64,000 nt of DNA from JBEKYD01 sp052148435. Lineage in GTDB: Bacteria; Acidobacteriota; Terriglobia; Bryobacterales; Bryobacteraceae. Shown here piece by piece: positions 17,785 to 26,613 of this stretch (positions within the stretch are counted from its first letter, which is position 1; every line of letters starts with the position of its first letter). The stretch lies in assembly GCA_052148435.1 (NCBI GenBank), contig JBKQIF010000049.1, positions 1 through 64,000 of the forward strand, given 5' to 3'. The notes beneath the pieces were generated by a model, which saw only the letters and a list, made by a program, of their open reading frames with translations, did no database searches and had not been told where the DNA came from. A program made the translations under genes and the position numbers.

Positions 17785-18749
17785 GGAACCTGTCTCAAAA
17801 CGTTGTTGACGTAATTGGGATCGCCGCTGGTTTGAGGCCGATCGGCGGCCGGAACCCGTTCCCACGCGATGGCGCCGCGATTGGCCGCATCGACGGTCAC
17901 TTGCAGGTTCCCGGCAGCGTTCAAGGGAACCCGGAACTCATGCAGGTGATTTCCGAAGGCGTCCCGTCCGGCCCATCCGTTGTAACCGCGAATCGTGTCC
18001 AGATCCAGTTGGTCGGCGGTGAAATCCGGCACCACGATGGTCGGCGGCGGATTGCGTCCGGCCGTGAACTGCTGCACCAACAGGCGGAACGCGGCCGAGT
18101 TCCGCACTTGGGCCGGATACCCGCGGGCGGTGGCGCGCTTCTGATTCATGACCTCGATGCCGCGGTTGATATTCGCCAGCCAGCTCCAATGTTCATCGTC
18201 GGTCGGCTGGGGATTGGTGATCTGCAGCAGGCCCACGCCGCCCAATCGGTCGCCGCTGAACAAAGGGCAGGTGGAGGCTCCCGTTTCGGCGGCCGCATCG
18301 AACTAGCGCCGCCGGCTCTCCTGGAGAACCATCTTCTGCAGGGAAACCGTTCCGCAGGCGGCATTGACGACGGCTCGCGGAGGGTTGACGCCTCGAATCT
18401 TCAGGCCCTTGCTGTCCGTTCCATAACACATGGTAGGCAGGTCCGCCCCCACCGAGATCGTCAATTCGCCGCCGCGCACGCGGGGGAAGCGGATGGTGCA
18501 GTTGCCGCCGACGCTGGTGAGCCGGAACTCGTCGTTGATTTCGCGTGCTTTGCCATTGGTGCAGGCCGAACATTGGAACTTGATCCGGATCACCCAGGTG
18601 AATGTGGTCGTCGGCGTGGGATCCGGCGTCAAACCGGCGAATCTTGCCTGGGCCTGGATGATCGGCATTACCGGCCCGGCTGCCGCGGTTCCGGGAGCGA
18701 TGTCGAAAACCGTGTTGTCGGCGGGAGAGACTATTTCGATTCCGGCCAT
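17781..18749 (-). pseudogene. Lysozyme/transglycosylase-like gene split by an in-frame TAG
   Basis: One minus-strand frame of 322 codons runs from ATG 18749 (MAGIEIVSPADN) to the stop at 17781, interrupted only by TAG at 18305-18303. The first part is an Ig-like domain of about 110 residues. The second resembles lysozyme or lytic transglycosylases: QKMVLQESRRR, then the stop, then FDAAAETGASTCPLFSGDRLGGVGLLQITNP, where the glutamate in QES would be catalytic. A single C-to-T change (CAG to TAG) explains the break. The downstream lipoprotein gene still overlaps its end by 4 bp. It may be a fresh pseudogene, or it may be read through. Confidence 0.6.
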
Positions 18750-18989
18750 GGGTATCCTTGTTCTAGGCGCAGGCACGCCGGTTCCGCTGGTTTGCCTTGT
18801 CACCGGTGGAGTGCCAGGCCGGCAACTGGAACGCTTGCCGTTTGGCGGGCAAGCGCACTTGTCGATAGCCTTCAGCCTAAAGAGGCGGGAGGCCGGTGTC
18901 AAGGTGCAAGAGTGCCGAAGCGCCGAAGCGCCGCTCCATTCGACCGGCCCGCTTCCCGCGCCGGCCCGCCAGGGACTACTCTATACCTG

Positions 18990-21548
18990 ATGTCCATCAA
19001 GCGCCGCACCTTTCTCGAGGGGATCACCCTTGCCAGCGCCGCCACTCAGGCCGGCGCCCAAACCCCAGCGGCGGCCGCGCCGGCATCGGCCGCCGCCGGG
19101 GAAATCGCGTTCCCTCGAGTCTTCACCGGGCGGCGTCTTACCGCCATCGCCTTCCCGCTCGGCGGCGTCTGCGCCGGATCGGTCAGCCTGGGAGGACGCG
19201 GGCAGCTTCGCGATTGGGAGATCTTCAACCGTCCCGACACAGGCAACGCGCCCGACTACGCCTTCCCGGCCATCTGGGCGCAGACGGGCAACCGCAAGCC
19301 CGTCGCCCGGGTTCTCGAATCGCGCATCCAGCCGCCGTTTGAAGGCTCCAGCGGGCTTGGCTCGCGCAATGCGCCCGGCCTGACGCGCCTCGCCTCGGCC
19401 ACCTTTACCGGCCAATTCCCGCTGGCGCGGGTCGATTTCGCCGATTCCACCCTGCCCGTCAAAGTCTCGCTCGAAGCCTTCTCGCCCTTCATCCCCCACG
19501 AGCCCGACGAGTCCGGCCTGCCGGTCGCCATTCTGCGCTACCGCGTCACCAACCCCGGCGCGGCGCCGGCCAAGGTCTCCATCGCCTGGTCCATCGAAAA
19601 TCCCACCGGCCGCACCGAAGCCAACGATACGCGCGTCAACCAATACAAAACTTCCGAACGGCTCGCCGGAATTCTGATGACCAGCCCGGAACTGCCCGCG
19701 AACGACGCGTTGAAGGGCAGCTTCCTCGTCGCGGTGCTCGATTCCGCCGGCGCCCGGGTCACCTACCTTCGCGGATGGGAGCGTGGCCGCTGGTGGAACT
19801 CGCCCATGTTTTTCTGGGACGACTTTTCCGCCGATGGCGAGCTTGGTCCCGAGTCGAAGGACCCAGGGCCTGTGGGCGCGCTCTCGTTCGGTCGCACCAT
19901 CGCGCCCGGGGCCCACGCCGATTACACCTTCCTGCTGGCCTGGCATTTCCCCAACCGCACTCCGCGCCGCTGCGGCTGGAGCGCCGCGCCCGGCGATGAA
20001 GACACTCTCATTGGCAACCACTACGCTACCCGCTTTGCCGACGCCTGGGCCGCCGCCGAATACGCCGCCGCACACCTCGAAGCCCTGGAGAAGAAGACCC
20101 GCCGGTTTGCCGCCGCTATGCGCGACTCCACCATCCCGGACGTCATCAAGGACGCCGCCAGCGCCAACCTCTCCACCCTGGTCACGCCCGTCTCGTTCCG
20201 CACCGCCGACGGCGAATTCCACGGCTTCGAAGGCGCCAACGACCACGCCGGCTGCTGCTTCGGAAGCTGCGCGCACGTCTGGAATTACGAGACCGCCACC
20301 GCCCATATCTTTCCGAGCTTCGCCCGCTCGCTCCGCGCATCCGCCTTCGGCTATCAGCTCGACAACGCCGGCGCCATCCGCTTCCGCGAGCGCCTTCCCC
20401 ACCACGGCGAGAGCTTCGGCTACGCCGCCGCCGATGGCCAGATGGGCCAGATCATGCACGCCTACCTCGACTGGCTCCTTTCCGGCGATACCGCGTGGCT
20501 CGGTGAAATGTGGCCGCGCATCAAGAAGGCCATCGAGTTTGCCTGGGTCCCGGGCGGCTGGGACGCCGACAAAGACGGGGTTCTCGAAGGCGTGCAGCAT
20601 AACACCTACGACGTGGAGTTCTACGGCCCCAACCCGCTCTGCGGCATCTTTTATCTGGGCGCGCTCCGCGCGGGCGAGGAGATGGCCCGCGCCACCGGCG
20701 ACACGGCCAGCGCCGCGGAGTATCGCGCCGTGTTCGAGCGCGGCAGCAAGTGGATCGACGCCAACCTCTTCAACGGCGAATTCTACATCCAGAAAATCCG
20801 CGGCGTCGCGAAGGACAAGATCGCGCCCAACCTGGTCGGCGACATGGGCTCGGCCAACACCGAAGCCCCCGAGTATCAGGTCGGCGGCGGCTGTCTGCTC
20901 GATCAGTTGATCGGCCAGTATCTCGCCGAGGTCGCCGGCCTCGGCCCGCTCGTCTCCAGCGCCAACATCCGCAAGACCCTCGAATCCATCTGGCGGTACA
21001 ACTACAAGCGCACGCTGACCGGCCACGACAACGTCGAACGCACCTACGTGCTCAACGACGAGCCCGCCCTGATGGTTTGCGACTACGGCAAGGCCGAGCG
21101 CCCGCACGTGCCCTTTCCCTACTATGCCGAATCCTGGACCGGCCAGGAGTATCTGGCCGCCGCCCTCCTGCTCTTCGCCGGCATGACGCGCGAGGGCGTC
21201 GAAGCCGTCCGCAACGTGCGGGCCCGCTACGATGGCGAGCGCCGCAACCCGTGGGACGAGCCCGAGTGCGGCCGCCACTACGCGCGCGCCATGTCAAGCT
21301 GGAGTACGCTGGTGGCCGCCAGCGGCTTCCGCTATCACGGCGCCGAGCAGTCCGTCGCCATCAAGGCCGCGCCGGGCTCGCGCTGTTTCTGGAGCACCGC
21401 CACCGGGTGGGGAACCTTCCTGGTGACCGCGGCTGGCGCCACCGTGCGCGTCGATCACGGCACGCTCGCGGTGCGCACCGCCAGCGTCAACGGCAAGAAG
21501 TCTACGCCCAACGCCACTATCGCCGAAGGCAAGGAACTGGCGCTTTGA
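18990..21548 (+). CDS. GH116-family glycoside hydrolase (beta-glucosidase/GBA2-like)
   Basis: An 852-residue exported enzyme related to non-lysosomal glucosylceramidase GBA2. A Tat-like leader (MSIKRRTFLEGITLASAATQAGA) is followed by the N-terminal beta-sandwich domain starting FTGRRLTAIAFPLGGVCAGSVSLGGRGQLRDWEIFNRP. The C-terminal (alpha/alpha)6 barrel runs from about residue 400, with conserved blocks DGVLEGVQHNTYDVEFYGPNPLCG and PYYAESWTGQEYLAA. ATG 18990 is chosen because the upstream frame (from 17760) only mirrors minus-strand genes. Expected activity is hydrolysis of beta-glucosides or beta-xylosides. I do not assign the catalytic carboxylates individually. Confidence 0.88.
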   Translation: MSIKRRTFLEGITLASAATQAGAQTPAAAAPASAAAGEIAFPRVFTGRRLTAIAFPLGGVCAGSVSLGGRGQLRDWEIFNRPDTGNAPDYAFPAIWAQTGNRKPVARVLESRIQPPFEGSSGLGSRNAPGLTRLASATFTGQFPLARVDFADSTLPVKVSLEAFSPFIPHEPDESGLPVAILRYRVTNPGAAPAKVSIAWSIENPTGRTEANDTRVNQYKTSERLAGILMTSPELPANDALKGSFLVAVLDSAGARVTYLRGWERGRWWNSPMFFWDDFSADGELGPESKDPGPVGALSFGRTIAPGAHADYTFLLAWHFPNRTPRRCGWSAAPGDEDTLIGNHYATRFADAWAAAEYAAAHLEALEKKTRRFAAAMRDSTIPDVIKDAASANLSTLVTPVSFRTADGEFHGFEGANDHAGCCFGSCAHVWNYETATAHIFPSFARSLRASAFGYQLDNAGAIRFRERLPHHGESFGYAAADGQMGQIMHAYLDWLLSGDTAWLGEMWPRIKKAIEFAWVPGGWDADKDGVLEGVQHNTYDVEFYGPNPLCGIFYLGALRAGEEMARATGDTASAAEYRAVFERGSKWIDANLFNGEFYIQKIRGVAKDKIAPNLVGDMGSANTEAPEYQVGGGCLLDQLIGQYLAEVAGLGPLVSSANIRKTLESIWRYNYKRTLTGHDNVERTYVLNDEPALMVCDYGKAERPHVPFPYYAESWTGQEYLAAALLLFAGMTREGVEAVRNVRARYDGERRNPWDEPECGRHYARAMSSWSTLVAASGFRYHGAEQSVAIKAAPGSRCFWSTATGWGTFLVTAAGATVRVDHGTLAVRTASVNGKKSTPNATIAEGKELAL

Positions 21549-22498
21549 AGCCCTGGATCGCGGTAGTCGGTGGTTTTCTGGGCGCCGGCAAGACCACCCT
21601 CATCCTCACCGCTGCGCGCCTCCTCGGCCAACGCGGCCTGCGCGTGGCGGCCATCCTCAACGACCAGGGCGACGACCTGGTGGACACCCACTACGCCGGC
21701 TCGCTCGGCGTCGCCTGCGATCAGGTGACCGGCGGCTGCTTCTGCTGCCGCTTCCCCGACCTGGTGGAAGCCGCCGGCCGCCTGCTCGAATATCGGCCCG
21801 ACGTGATCTTCGCCGAAGCCGTCGGCAGTTGCACCGACATCGTGGCCACCACCCTGCGGCCGCTCCTCCGCGACCATCGGGACCGCTTCCGCATCGCGCC
21901 GCTGACCGTGGTCCTCGACCCGCAACGGACCTTCGACATCTCCTTCAATAACCCAGACCTGGACTTCCTCTACCGGAACCAACTGGCCGAGGCCGACCTC
22001 CTGTTCGAGCGCGGCGAAAGCGTGCCAGCCTGGATCGACCGGTTGCTCTCCGGCTCGGTTGCGGCCGGCGCCAAAACCCTGGACATCGACTACGTCCGCT
22101 ACGCCGAGGCCGAAGCCGCGCTGGCGTGGCTCAACGCCCGAGTCACCGCCCGCGCCGCGCCGCCCATTTCCGCTGCCATGCTGGTAGGCCCCCTGCTGGA
22201 CCGTCTGGAGCCGCAGATCCGAATCGTGCACCTGAAGCTGTTTACGCAATCGGACGCGGGCTACCTGAAAGCCGCGCTCACCGGCAACGGCCAGGACCCG
22301 ATGGTAGAAGGCGCGCTCGACGCCTCGCCATCCGCCGAGCACGACATTCTATTGAACCTGCGCGCTCTCGGAGACCCCGAATCGCTGCGCGCCATCGTGG
22401 AGCGCGAATTCGCCGCCCTGCCTGCCCGCCTCACCTGGCGGCAGGTGCAATGTTTCCGCCCGTCCACACCGGTGCCCTACCACCGCCTGGGACCCTGA
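21545..22498 (+). CDS. G3E-family GTPase (CobW/COG0523-like)
   Basis: A 317-residue GTPase of the SIMIBI G3E class. Walker A is GGFLGAGKTT at residues 9-18. The family CxCC metal motif appears as GGCFCCRF near residue 64, and the region FAEAVGSCTD occupies the Walker B / switch position. COG0523 members insert or traffic metals such as zinc or cobalt. The C-terminal CobW domain is not obvious, so specificity is open. TTG 21545 shares TTGA with the GH116 stop, implying co-translation with a secreted glycosidase, which is an odd pairing. Confidence 0.8.
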   Translation: MKPWIAVVGGFLGAGKTTLILTAARLLGQRGLRVAAILNDQGDDLVDTHYAGSLGVACDQVTGGCFCCRFPDLVEAAGRLLEYRPDVIFAEAVGSCTDIVATTLRPLLRDHRDRFRIAPLTVVLDPQRTFDISFNNPDLDFLYRNQLAEADLLFERGESVPAWIDRLLSGSVAAGAKTLDIDYVRYAEAEAALAWLNARVTARAAPPISAAMLVGPLLDRLEPQIRIVHLKLFTQSDAGYLKAALTGNGQDPMVEGALDASPSAEHDILLNLRALGDPESLRAIVEREFAALPARLTWRQVQCFRPSTPVPYHRLGP

Positions 22499-22534
22499 TC
22501 TTCCATGCCATTTCGGTGGAATTGTATGTGGCTC

Positions 22535-22676
22535 CCCAGTCTGGACACGTTTCGAACTTTTTCAGGCCAACTTGCCGTGTGATCGAACCCATGTACTGAT
22601 ATTGGTTTCATCATCATTGACGCGGAGGGCCGAGCGGTATCCATGGAGGGCACCCAGTCTGGACACGTCTCGAACT
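22535..22676 (+). repeat. Pair of 24-bp direct repeats
   Basis: The 24-bp string starting CCCAGTCTGGACACGT occurs at 22535-22558 and again at 22653-22676, differing at one base (TTT versus CTC after ACG). The starts are 118 bp apart in the same orientation. The 22499-22796 spacer contains no gene. These may be ends of a degraded insertion sequence, but no transposase is present. Confidence 0.55.
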
Positions 22677-22796
22677 CGCCAAGGGAGCCCACCTTCCGGA
22701 TACCCGTGATGCAGGACCAGCTTCAAACTGATTGGGCACGCCCCTTCGACGGAATGCCGATGTTACGTCCAGGCGGACATGAAGTCCGATTAGAGG

Positions 22797-24053
22797 CTAC
22801 CGCGCACCGTGTTTGCGGAGCAACTCCGCCACGTCATTGTGGTGGTTCTGGATTGCGGCACTCAACGGCGTCGCACCGTTGGCGGCCTTGGCATTGACGT
22901 CGGCCTTGTTGGCCAGCAGCAGTTCGACTATATCCGTGAGACCCCCACTCGCTGCCAGAGCCAGGGGGGTTACGCCGTCTGGGCTCGTCCTGGCCCTCAC
23001 GTCGGCCCCCTTGCTGAGCAGCAACTCGACTACATCGACACGGTTGTGTTGCCCAACGCTGAAAACCGCATAGTGCAGAGCTGTCATCCCCGCCCCGTTG
23101 GTGTTCGCTCGGGAGTTGACGTTGGCTCCGTTGTCCAGCAAGAGCTCCATCACTTGTTTCGCTCCGTCCTGGTGTGAGCGGGAGACACCGGCTGTCTCCG
23201 CCGCCGCATTCATCAGCGGTGTCCCGCCATCGTTGTCTATGGCGTTCACGTCGGCCTTGGATGCGAGCAGCAATTCGGCGACATCCTTTCGGCCCTCGAT
23301 CGCCGCGTGGTGTAACAGCGTACTGCCGCGTGCGTCCTTGCTGAATACAAGGGCCGGACAGTTTGCGAGCAATGTTCTTATGTACTCGAGATCGGCAGCC
23401 GCTTTTATAAGCGCGGCCACTGAACTCGAGGCGTCAAATCCTGAACAGCTTGCGTCATTGTTCGCCGGCTTGGGCGTGGAACCCAGCGCCGCTTGCTTCG
23501 CCTCGCTCGGCGCTTGCGCCTTAGCCAGCGCATACAAACGCACGGCTTCGGCTCTGTCCGCTGCTTCGCCGGCCAAGTCGCCCTTCAGGCCCTTAATTCT
23601 GCCGCGAGCGTCGAAGAAATTCGCTAACCACTTTACATCCGATCTGAGTTCGATGGCCTTGGTGTAGTCTGCGATAGCGCCGTCGAAGTCCTTCCAATGC
23701 ATGCGCGCGGAAGCACGGTTGGAGTATGCAAAAGCATAATCCGGTTTGAGTTGGATGGCTCTGGTGAAGTCTGCAAAGGCACCGCGGACGTCTCCAACAT
23801 CGGCGAGGAACTTGGTTGAGCCTCGCTCGTAATAAGCCTCGGCATAATCCGGCTTGAGCTGGATCGCTTTGGTGAAGTCCGCGATAGCCTTCCCCAGCAT
23901 CTTCTTATAGCCGGCGTCCCCATGCCACTCCGTGGCTGCTATCCCTTGATTGAAGTAAGCAACCGCCTGTTCGGCCTTCGTTTGACAAAGCGCAGTAGTA
24001 GCCACGGCCAACAACATGGAGGTGAGCGGCAAAGCCTTAATGTTGATGTTCAT
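22797..24053 (-). CDS. Exported TPR-ankyrin repeat protein
   Basis: A 418-residue protein with a signal peptide (about 1-23, ending ALCQ). TPR motifs fill residues 25-170 (for example AIQLKPDYAEAYYERGSTKF and AIQLKPDYAFAYSNRASARM). A low-complexity linker is followed by five ankyrin repeats from about residue 225 (GSTLLHHAAIEGRKDVAELLLASKADVNA and similar). Both halves are protein-interaction scaffolds with no catalytic residues. It would act in the periplasm or outside. Its neighbours are unrelated, so no partner is suggested. Confidence 0.88.
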   Translation of the reverse strand: MNINIKALPLTSMLLAVATTALCQTKAEQAVAYFNQGIAATEWHGDAGYKKMLGKAIADFTKAIQLKPDYAEAYYERGSTKFLADVGDVRGAFADFTRAIQLKPDYAFAYSNRASARMHWKDFDGAIADYTKAIELRSDVKWLANFFDARGRIKGLKGDLAGEAADRAEAVRLYALAKAQAPSEAKQAALGSTPKPANNDASCSGFDASSSVAALIKAAADLEYIRTLLANCPALVFSKDARGSTLLHHAAIEGRKDVAELLLASKADVNAIDNDGGTPLMNAAAETAGVSRSHQDGAKQVMELLLDNGANVNSRANTNGAGMTALHYAVFSVGQHNRVDVVELLLSKGADVRARTSPDGVTPLALAASGGLTDIVELLLANKADVNAKAANGATPLSAAIQNHHNDVAELLRKHGAR

Positions 24054-24621
24054 AAGTAATCTGCCGAACGTTTCATTCTGCCATATTGTGACATTTTCGC
24101 GCTTTGGAGTCCACCGTTGCTCGTGCCTTAGCCGGAGATCACCGCCCTGCTCCGTTCCTGGTCATTCTCAGACGCTTACTGAATGGAGAAGGAGCAGGGT
24201 CAGTTCCATGAACCGAAAGGGTCGCGCCAACATGGCCGCGATCCCGGCAACGGGTGCCAAATTCTTAGATTGGATTCGGTGATGGCGGCCCGGTGCAGCC
24301 GTGGCTGTCCAATCCCACGGCTTGTCGGTCCTGCTTAGCCGTAAGGATGCCATCCACGAGGGTTAGAGTGTACCTGAGCATTGAGCTGAAGGTGCCGCTC
24401 TTCGCGCCCGTCTTTCCGGCAATCTCCGCCCACGACGACGCCGTTCTTCCCGGAAGTTGGCACGCATTGTGGACCAGCGCTGCTTCGTTTGGGGGATGCT
24501 GGTCAGATAAGGAGTTCGAGTCCACGCCGGGGTCACACTGAAGTGGGGCCCATCCAGAAGAAACGCCTGAAATGCCCGGAATGAAATCAATCAGATAGAG
24601 TGAGGTCGAGAGATTTCAGAT
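24054..24621. other. Spacer of 568 bp without recognisable genes
   Basis: Short frames exist on both strands (for example an 86-codon frame on the minus strand, 24265-24525) but none resembles a known family or has a convincing start region. The spacer ends at a tRNA-like 3' fragment at 24622. It may be decayed mobile DNA. Confidence 0.4.
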
Positions 24622-24666
24622 TGGCTCCCCAGCATGGATTCGAACCTACGCTCCTTCCACTAACCC
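24622..24666 (-). pseudogene. tRNA 3'-half fragment, Asn-like
   Basis: Read on the minus strand this stretch runs from an anticodon-loop-like GGGTTAG through GGTTCGAATCC to TGGGGAGCCA, i.e. anticodon loop, T-arm, acceptor strand and encoded CCA of a tRNA resembling tRNA-Asn(GTT). The 5' half is absent and the T-stem has mismatches, so it is not a functional tRNA. Such 3' halves are left where integrases use tRNA genes as attachment sites. Confidence 0.45.
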
Positions 24667-24690
24667 GCGATCGGCCTGCCGATGGGGTGG

Positions 24691-24828
24691 TCAGGCTACG
24701 GCAATGAGGGGCTTCGACAGGCAACAGCGCTTGTATTTTTGGTCGCTGCCGCAGGGGCAGGGTTCGTTGCGGTCGGTCTTGGGGTCGGGGCGGCGATAGG
24801 GTTCTTGCGGTTGTGCATCTTTGTGCAT
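24691..24828 (-). CDS. SEC-C motif microprotein (45 aa)
   Basis: A 45-residue protein from ATG 24828 to TGA 24691. The core TDRNEPCPCGSDQKYKRCC is the SEC-C zinc-binding motif (CxC...CC) found at the C-terminus of SecA and in YecA-like proteins. As a free-standing motif it probably binds zinc and contacts a ribosome- or Sec-related partner. The motif makes the frame convincing despite its size; the overlapping longer frames on either strand have no family features. It lies downstream of the GNAT gene in the same orientation. Confidence 0.7.
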   Translation of the reverse strand: MHKDAQPQEPYRRPDPKTDRNEPCPCGSDQKYKRCCLSKPLIAVA

Positions 24829-24904
24829 GGTGTAGCGGGGTTGGGGGCAGTGCTTTGTGCATTTTTGTGCATGATCGATGGGCGGCGAAGCTTGGCAGGC
24901 CTGC

Positions 24905-24922
24905 GAGACGGTTGGCCGTCTC
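24905..24922 (-). terminator. Hairpin at the end of the GNAT gene
   Basis: GAGACGG-ttgg-CCGTCTC is a perfect 7-bp stem with a 4-base loop, overlapping the stop codon of the acetyltransferase gene. No T-run follows, so termination strength is uncertain. Confidence 0.35.
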
Positions 24923-25697
24923 AGGAAGCGTAAACCGAGATGCGGGTGACGGTACGGTAGCCCATTCGCCGATAAAGGCGGAGGCCGGCGGGGGTGGATT
25001 GCAGGATGCTGCGTTCCATGCCGAGGTCGCGGTTGGCCTCATTTAGGGCGAAGCGCATGACGGCTTCGCCGTAGCCTCGGCGTTGGTGGCCGGGGAGGGT
25101 GGCGACGTTGTAGACGCCGAGGGCATCGCCACCGGCCACGATGGCCGCGGTGGAGACGGCTTCGCCATCCACGTAACCGTTGTAGGCGCGAAACCGCTCC
25201 CACACGCCGGCGCCGTCGAAGACCTCGCGAAACCAGTGGATGGGTACGTGAAAACACACCGATCCAACGAAGCAGAACCCGTCGCGCTCGGCGGGGCTCG
25301 AGACGCGATGCACCTCGATCTCGGGCAGCGGGCCGTGGGGAGGCAAAACGCGTTCGGCGACCATGCCGGGCAAGTCCACCGAATGGCGAAGGCCCTGGCG
25401 CTCGAACACCTGCCGGCACTTGCGCTGGGCGCGCCAACCCAGCAAGTCTTCGCAAACCCAATAGGCCCAGGAGAGCCCGCGCGCCTCGAAATGCACCGAG
25501 GGAAGAACCACGCGACGGGCGAGTTCGACGTCGCTTTCCACGGGCGCCGAGAGGAAGGCCGCGTTGAACATCTGAAAAGTGGTGCCGGCCGAAGCCAGGC
25601 TGACCCCCGGCAATTCGCGCAACTCGCCCGCGGAGCGGCTGGCGGCGACGATGCGGAAGGACTCGCGAAGGTTGACCGCGACGTTTTCAAATGTCAC
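24921..25697 (-). CDS. GNAT-family N-acetyltransferase
   Basis: A 258-residue acetyltransferase. The C-terminal GNAT core contains the acetyl-CoA pyrophosphate loop in YNVATLPGHQRRGYGEAVMRFAL and the terminal strand YRRMGYRTVTRISVY. The N-terminal half is a second, degenerate GNAT-like region. GTG 25697 (VTFENVAVNLRESF) is chosen because upstream sequence in the same frame overlaps the divergent Rpn gene promoter. The substrate is unknown. The divergent spacer to the Rpn start is only 72 bp. Confidence 0.78.
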   Translation of the reverse strand: MTFENVAVNLRESFRIVAASRSAGELRELPGVSLASAGTTFQMFNAAFLSAPVESDVELARRVVLPSVHFEARGLSWAYWVCEDLLGWRAQRKCRQVFERQGLRHSVDLPGMVAERVLPPHGPLPEIEVHRVSSPAERDGFCFVGSVCFHVPIHWFREVFDGAGVWERFRAYNGYVDGEAVSTAAIVAGGDALGVYNVATLPGHQRRGYGEAVMRFALNEANRDLGMERSILQSTPAGLRLYRRMGYRTVTRISVYAS

Positions 25698-25769
25698 CGT
25701 ATTCAGTATCGCGCAGACGGCCGGGAGGGCTGCGGCATCAGGTGAAACACGCCACAATGGAATGGATTC

Positions 25770-26327
25770 ATGCAGGAATACGACATAGCCTTGAAGCTGC
25801 TGTTGCGAGGGTCGGCCAAGCTCACGATGCGCGAGCTGACCTGCACCACGGTGGAAACGTGGCTGGATGTCGAAATGCCCAAAGTGCAGAATTCCAGGGT
25901 GGACCTCCTCGGTGAGACCCACGAGGCCAGCCTGGTCCACCTGGAGTTGCAGAGCGGAAACGATGCCACCATGGCGCTACGGATGGCCGAATACTGCCTC
26001 TCGATATTCAGGGTCTGCGGAAGATTCCCGCGCCAGGTGCTGCTCTACGTGGGCGAAGCGCCGCTGCGAATGGAAAGCGAGCTGCGCGGACCGGATTTAT
26101 GGTTCCGATACCGCACTATCGACATTCGCGACCTGGACGGCGAGCGGCTGCTCGAAAGCGAGGAAGCCGGGGATAATGTAATTGCGATCCTGACACGATT
26201 GCGGGACCATAAAGATGCGGTCCGGAGGATTGTGGAGAGGATCGCCGGTTTAGTAACGGCCCACCGGGAGACAGCGCTGGGCCAGTTGCTGATCCTGGCC
26301 GGATTGAGGCACTTGGAAGAAGCCGTA
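25770..26327 (+). pseudogene. Rpn-family nuclease/transposase-like gene, 5' part
   Basis: The first 186 codons of a protein of the Rpn / PD-(D/E)XK family (recombination-promoting nuclease, COG5464-like). The N-terminus MQEYDIALKLLL and the core VDLLGETHEASLVHLELQSGNDATMALRMAEY show the nuclease-like strand with the E-x-Q element. The reading frame stops matching the family exactly at the transposon end (26328) after LRHLEEAV. The open frame runs on to 26444 inside the element, encoding a spurious tail. The missing C-terminus is at 36410-36700; joining the two across CCGTA gives LRHLEEAVEEEARKMPILND in frame. Confidence 0.9.
26323..26327. repeat. Target-site duplication, left copy
   Basis: CCGTA immediately precedes the transposon's TGT terminus. 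The identical 5-mer follows the ACA terminus at 36405-36409. A 5-bp duplication is the hallmark of Tn7- and Mu-type transposition. Confidence 0.93.
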
Positions 26328-26481
26328 TGTCACTTAAGGCATAAAGTGGCCGCGCGTAAAACCATAACCCGGCCGGCGCTTCGGCAGAACCCGTGCAATC
26401 TCAACGGCGCGATTCCCTCCCAGACGCTCAGTTCTGAAGCATAAAGTGGCCACGAGTACGGAATGGAAGCATAAAGTAGCC
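26328..26481 (+). repeat. Left transposon end with three transposase-site repeats
   Basis: Three copies of a site reading GCATAAAGTGGCC lie at 26338-26351, 26438-26451 and 26468-26481 (the last reads AAAGTAGCC). A second motif, TAAAACCATAACC, lies at 26357-26369 and recurs near the other end. Multiple transposase-binding repeats per end are typical of Tn7-like elements. Confidence 0.8.
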
Positions 26482-26613
26482 GCGGGGTCCATGTTGGGCA
26501 CTGGGATCTGGCGCCTCCTATTCCTCCCGGATTTTGGGCTCAGCATTGCCAGGGGCGAAGTCGGGCGGACCGCCTTGATTGAGTAAAGTTCAAGAAAGTT
26601 GTAGTATTGTGTT

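Noticed and set aside
17760..18989. A long + strand open frame extending the GH116 gene upstream by 410 codons
   Set aside because: It mirrors the minus-strand lipoprotein and lysozyme-like genes, and a Tat leader begins at 18990.
24515..24535. A second tRNA T-arm (GTTCGAGTCC) upstream of the tRNA fragment
   Set aside because: Only the loop-like core matches; no acceptor or anticodon arm can be formed.
24622..24700. Complete functional tRNA gene
   Set aside because: The 5' acceptor and D-arm are missing and the T-stem is mismatched.
24682..24933. 83-codon + strand ORF over the SEC-C region
   Set aside because: Glycine/valine-rich shadow of the SEC-C coding strand.
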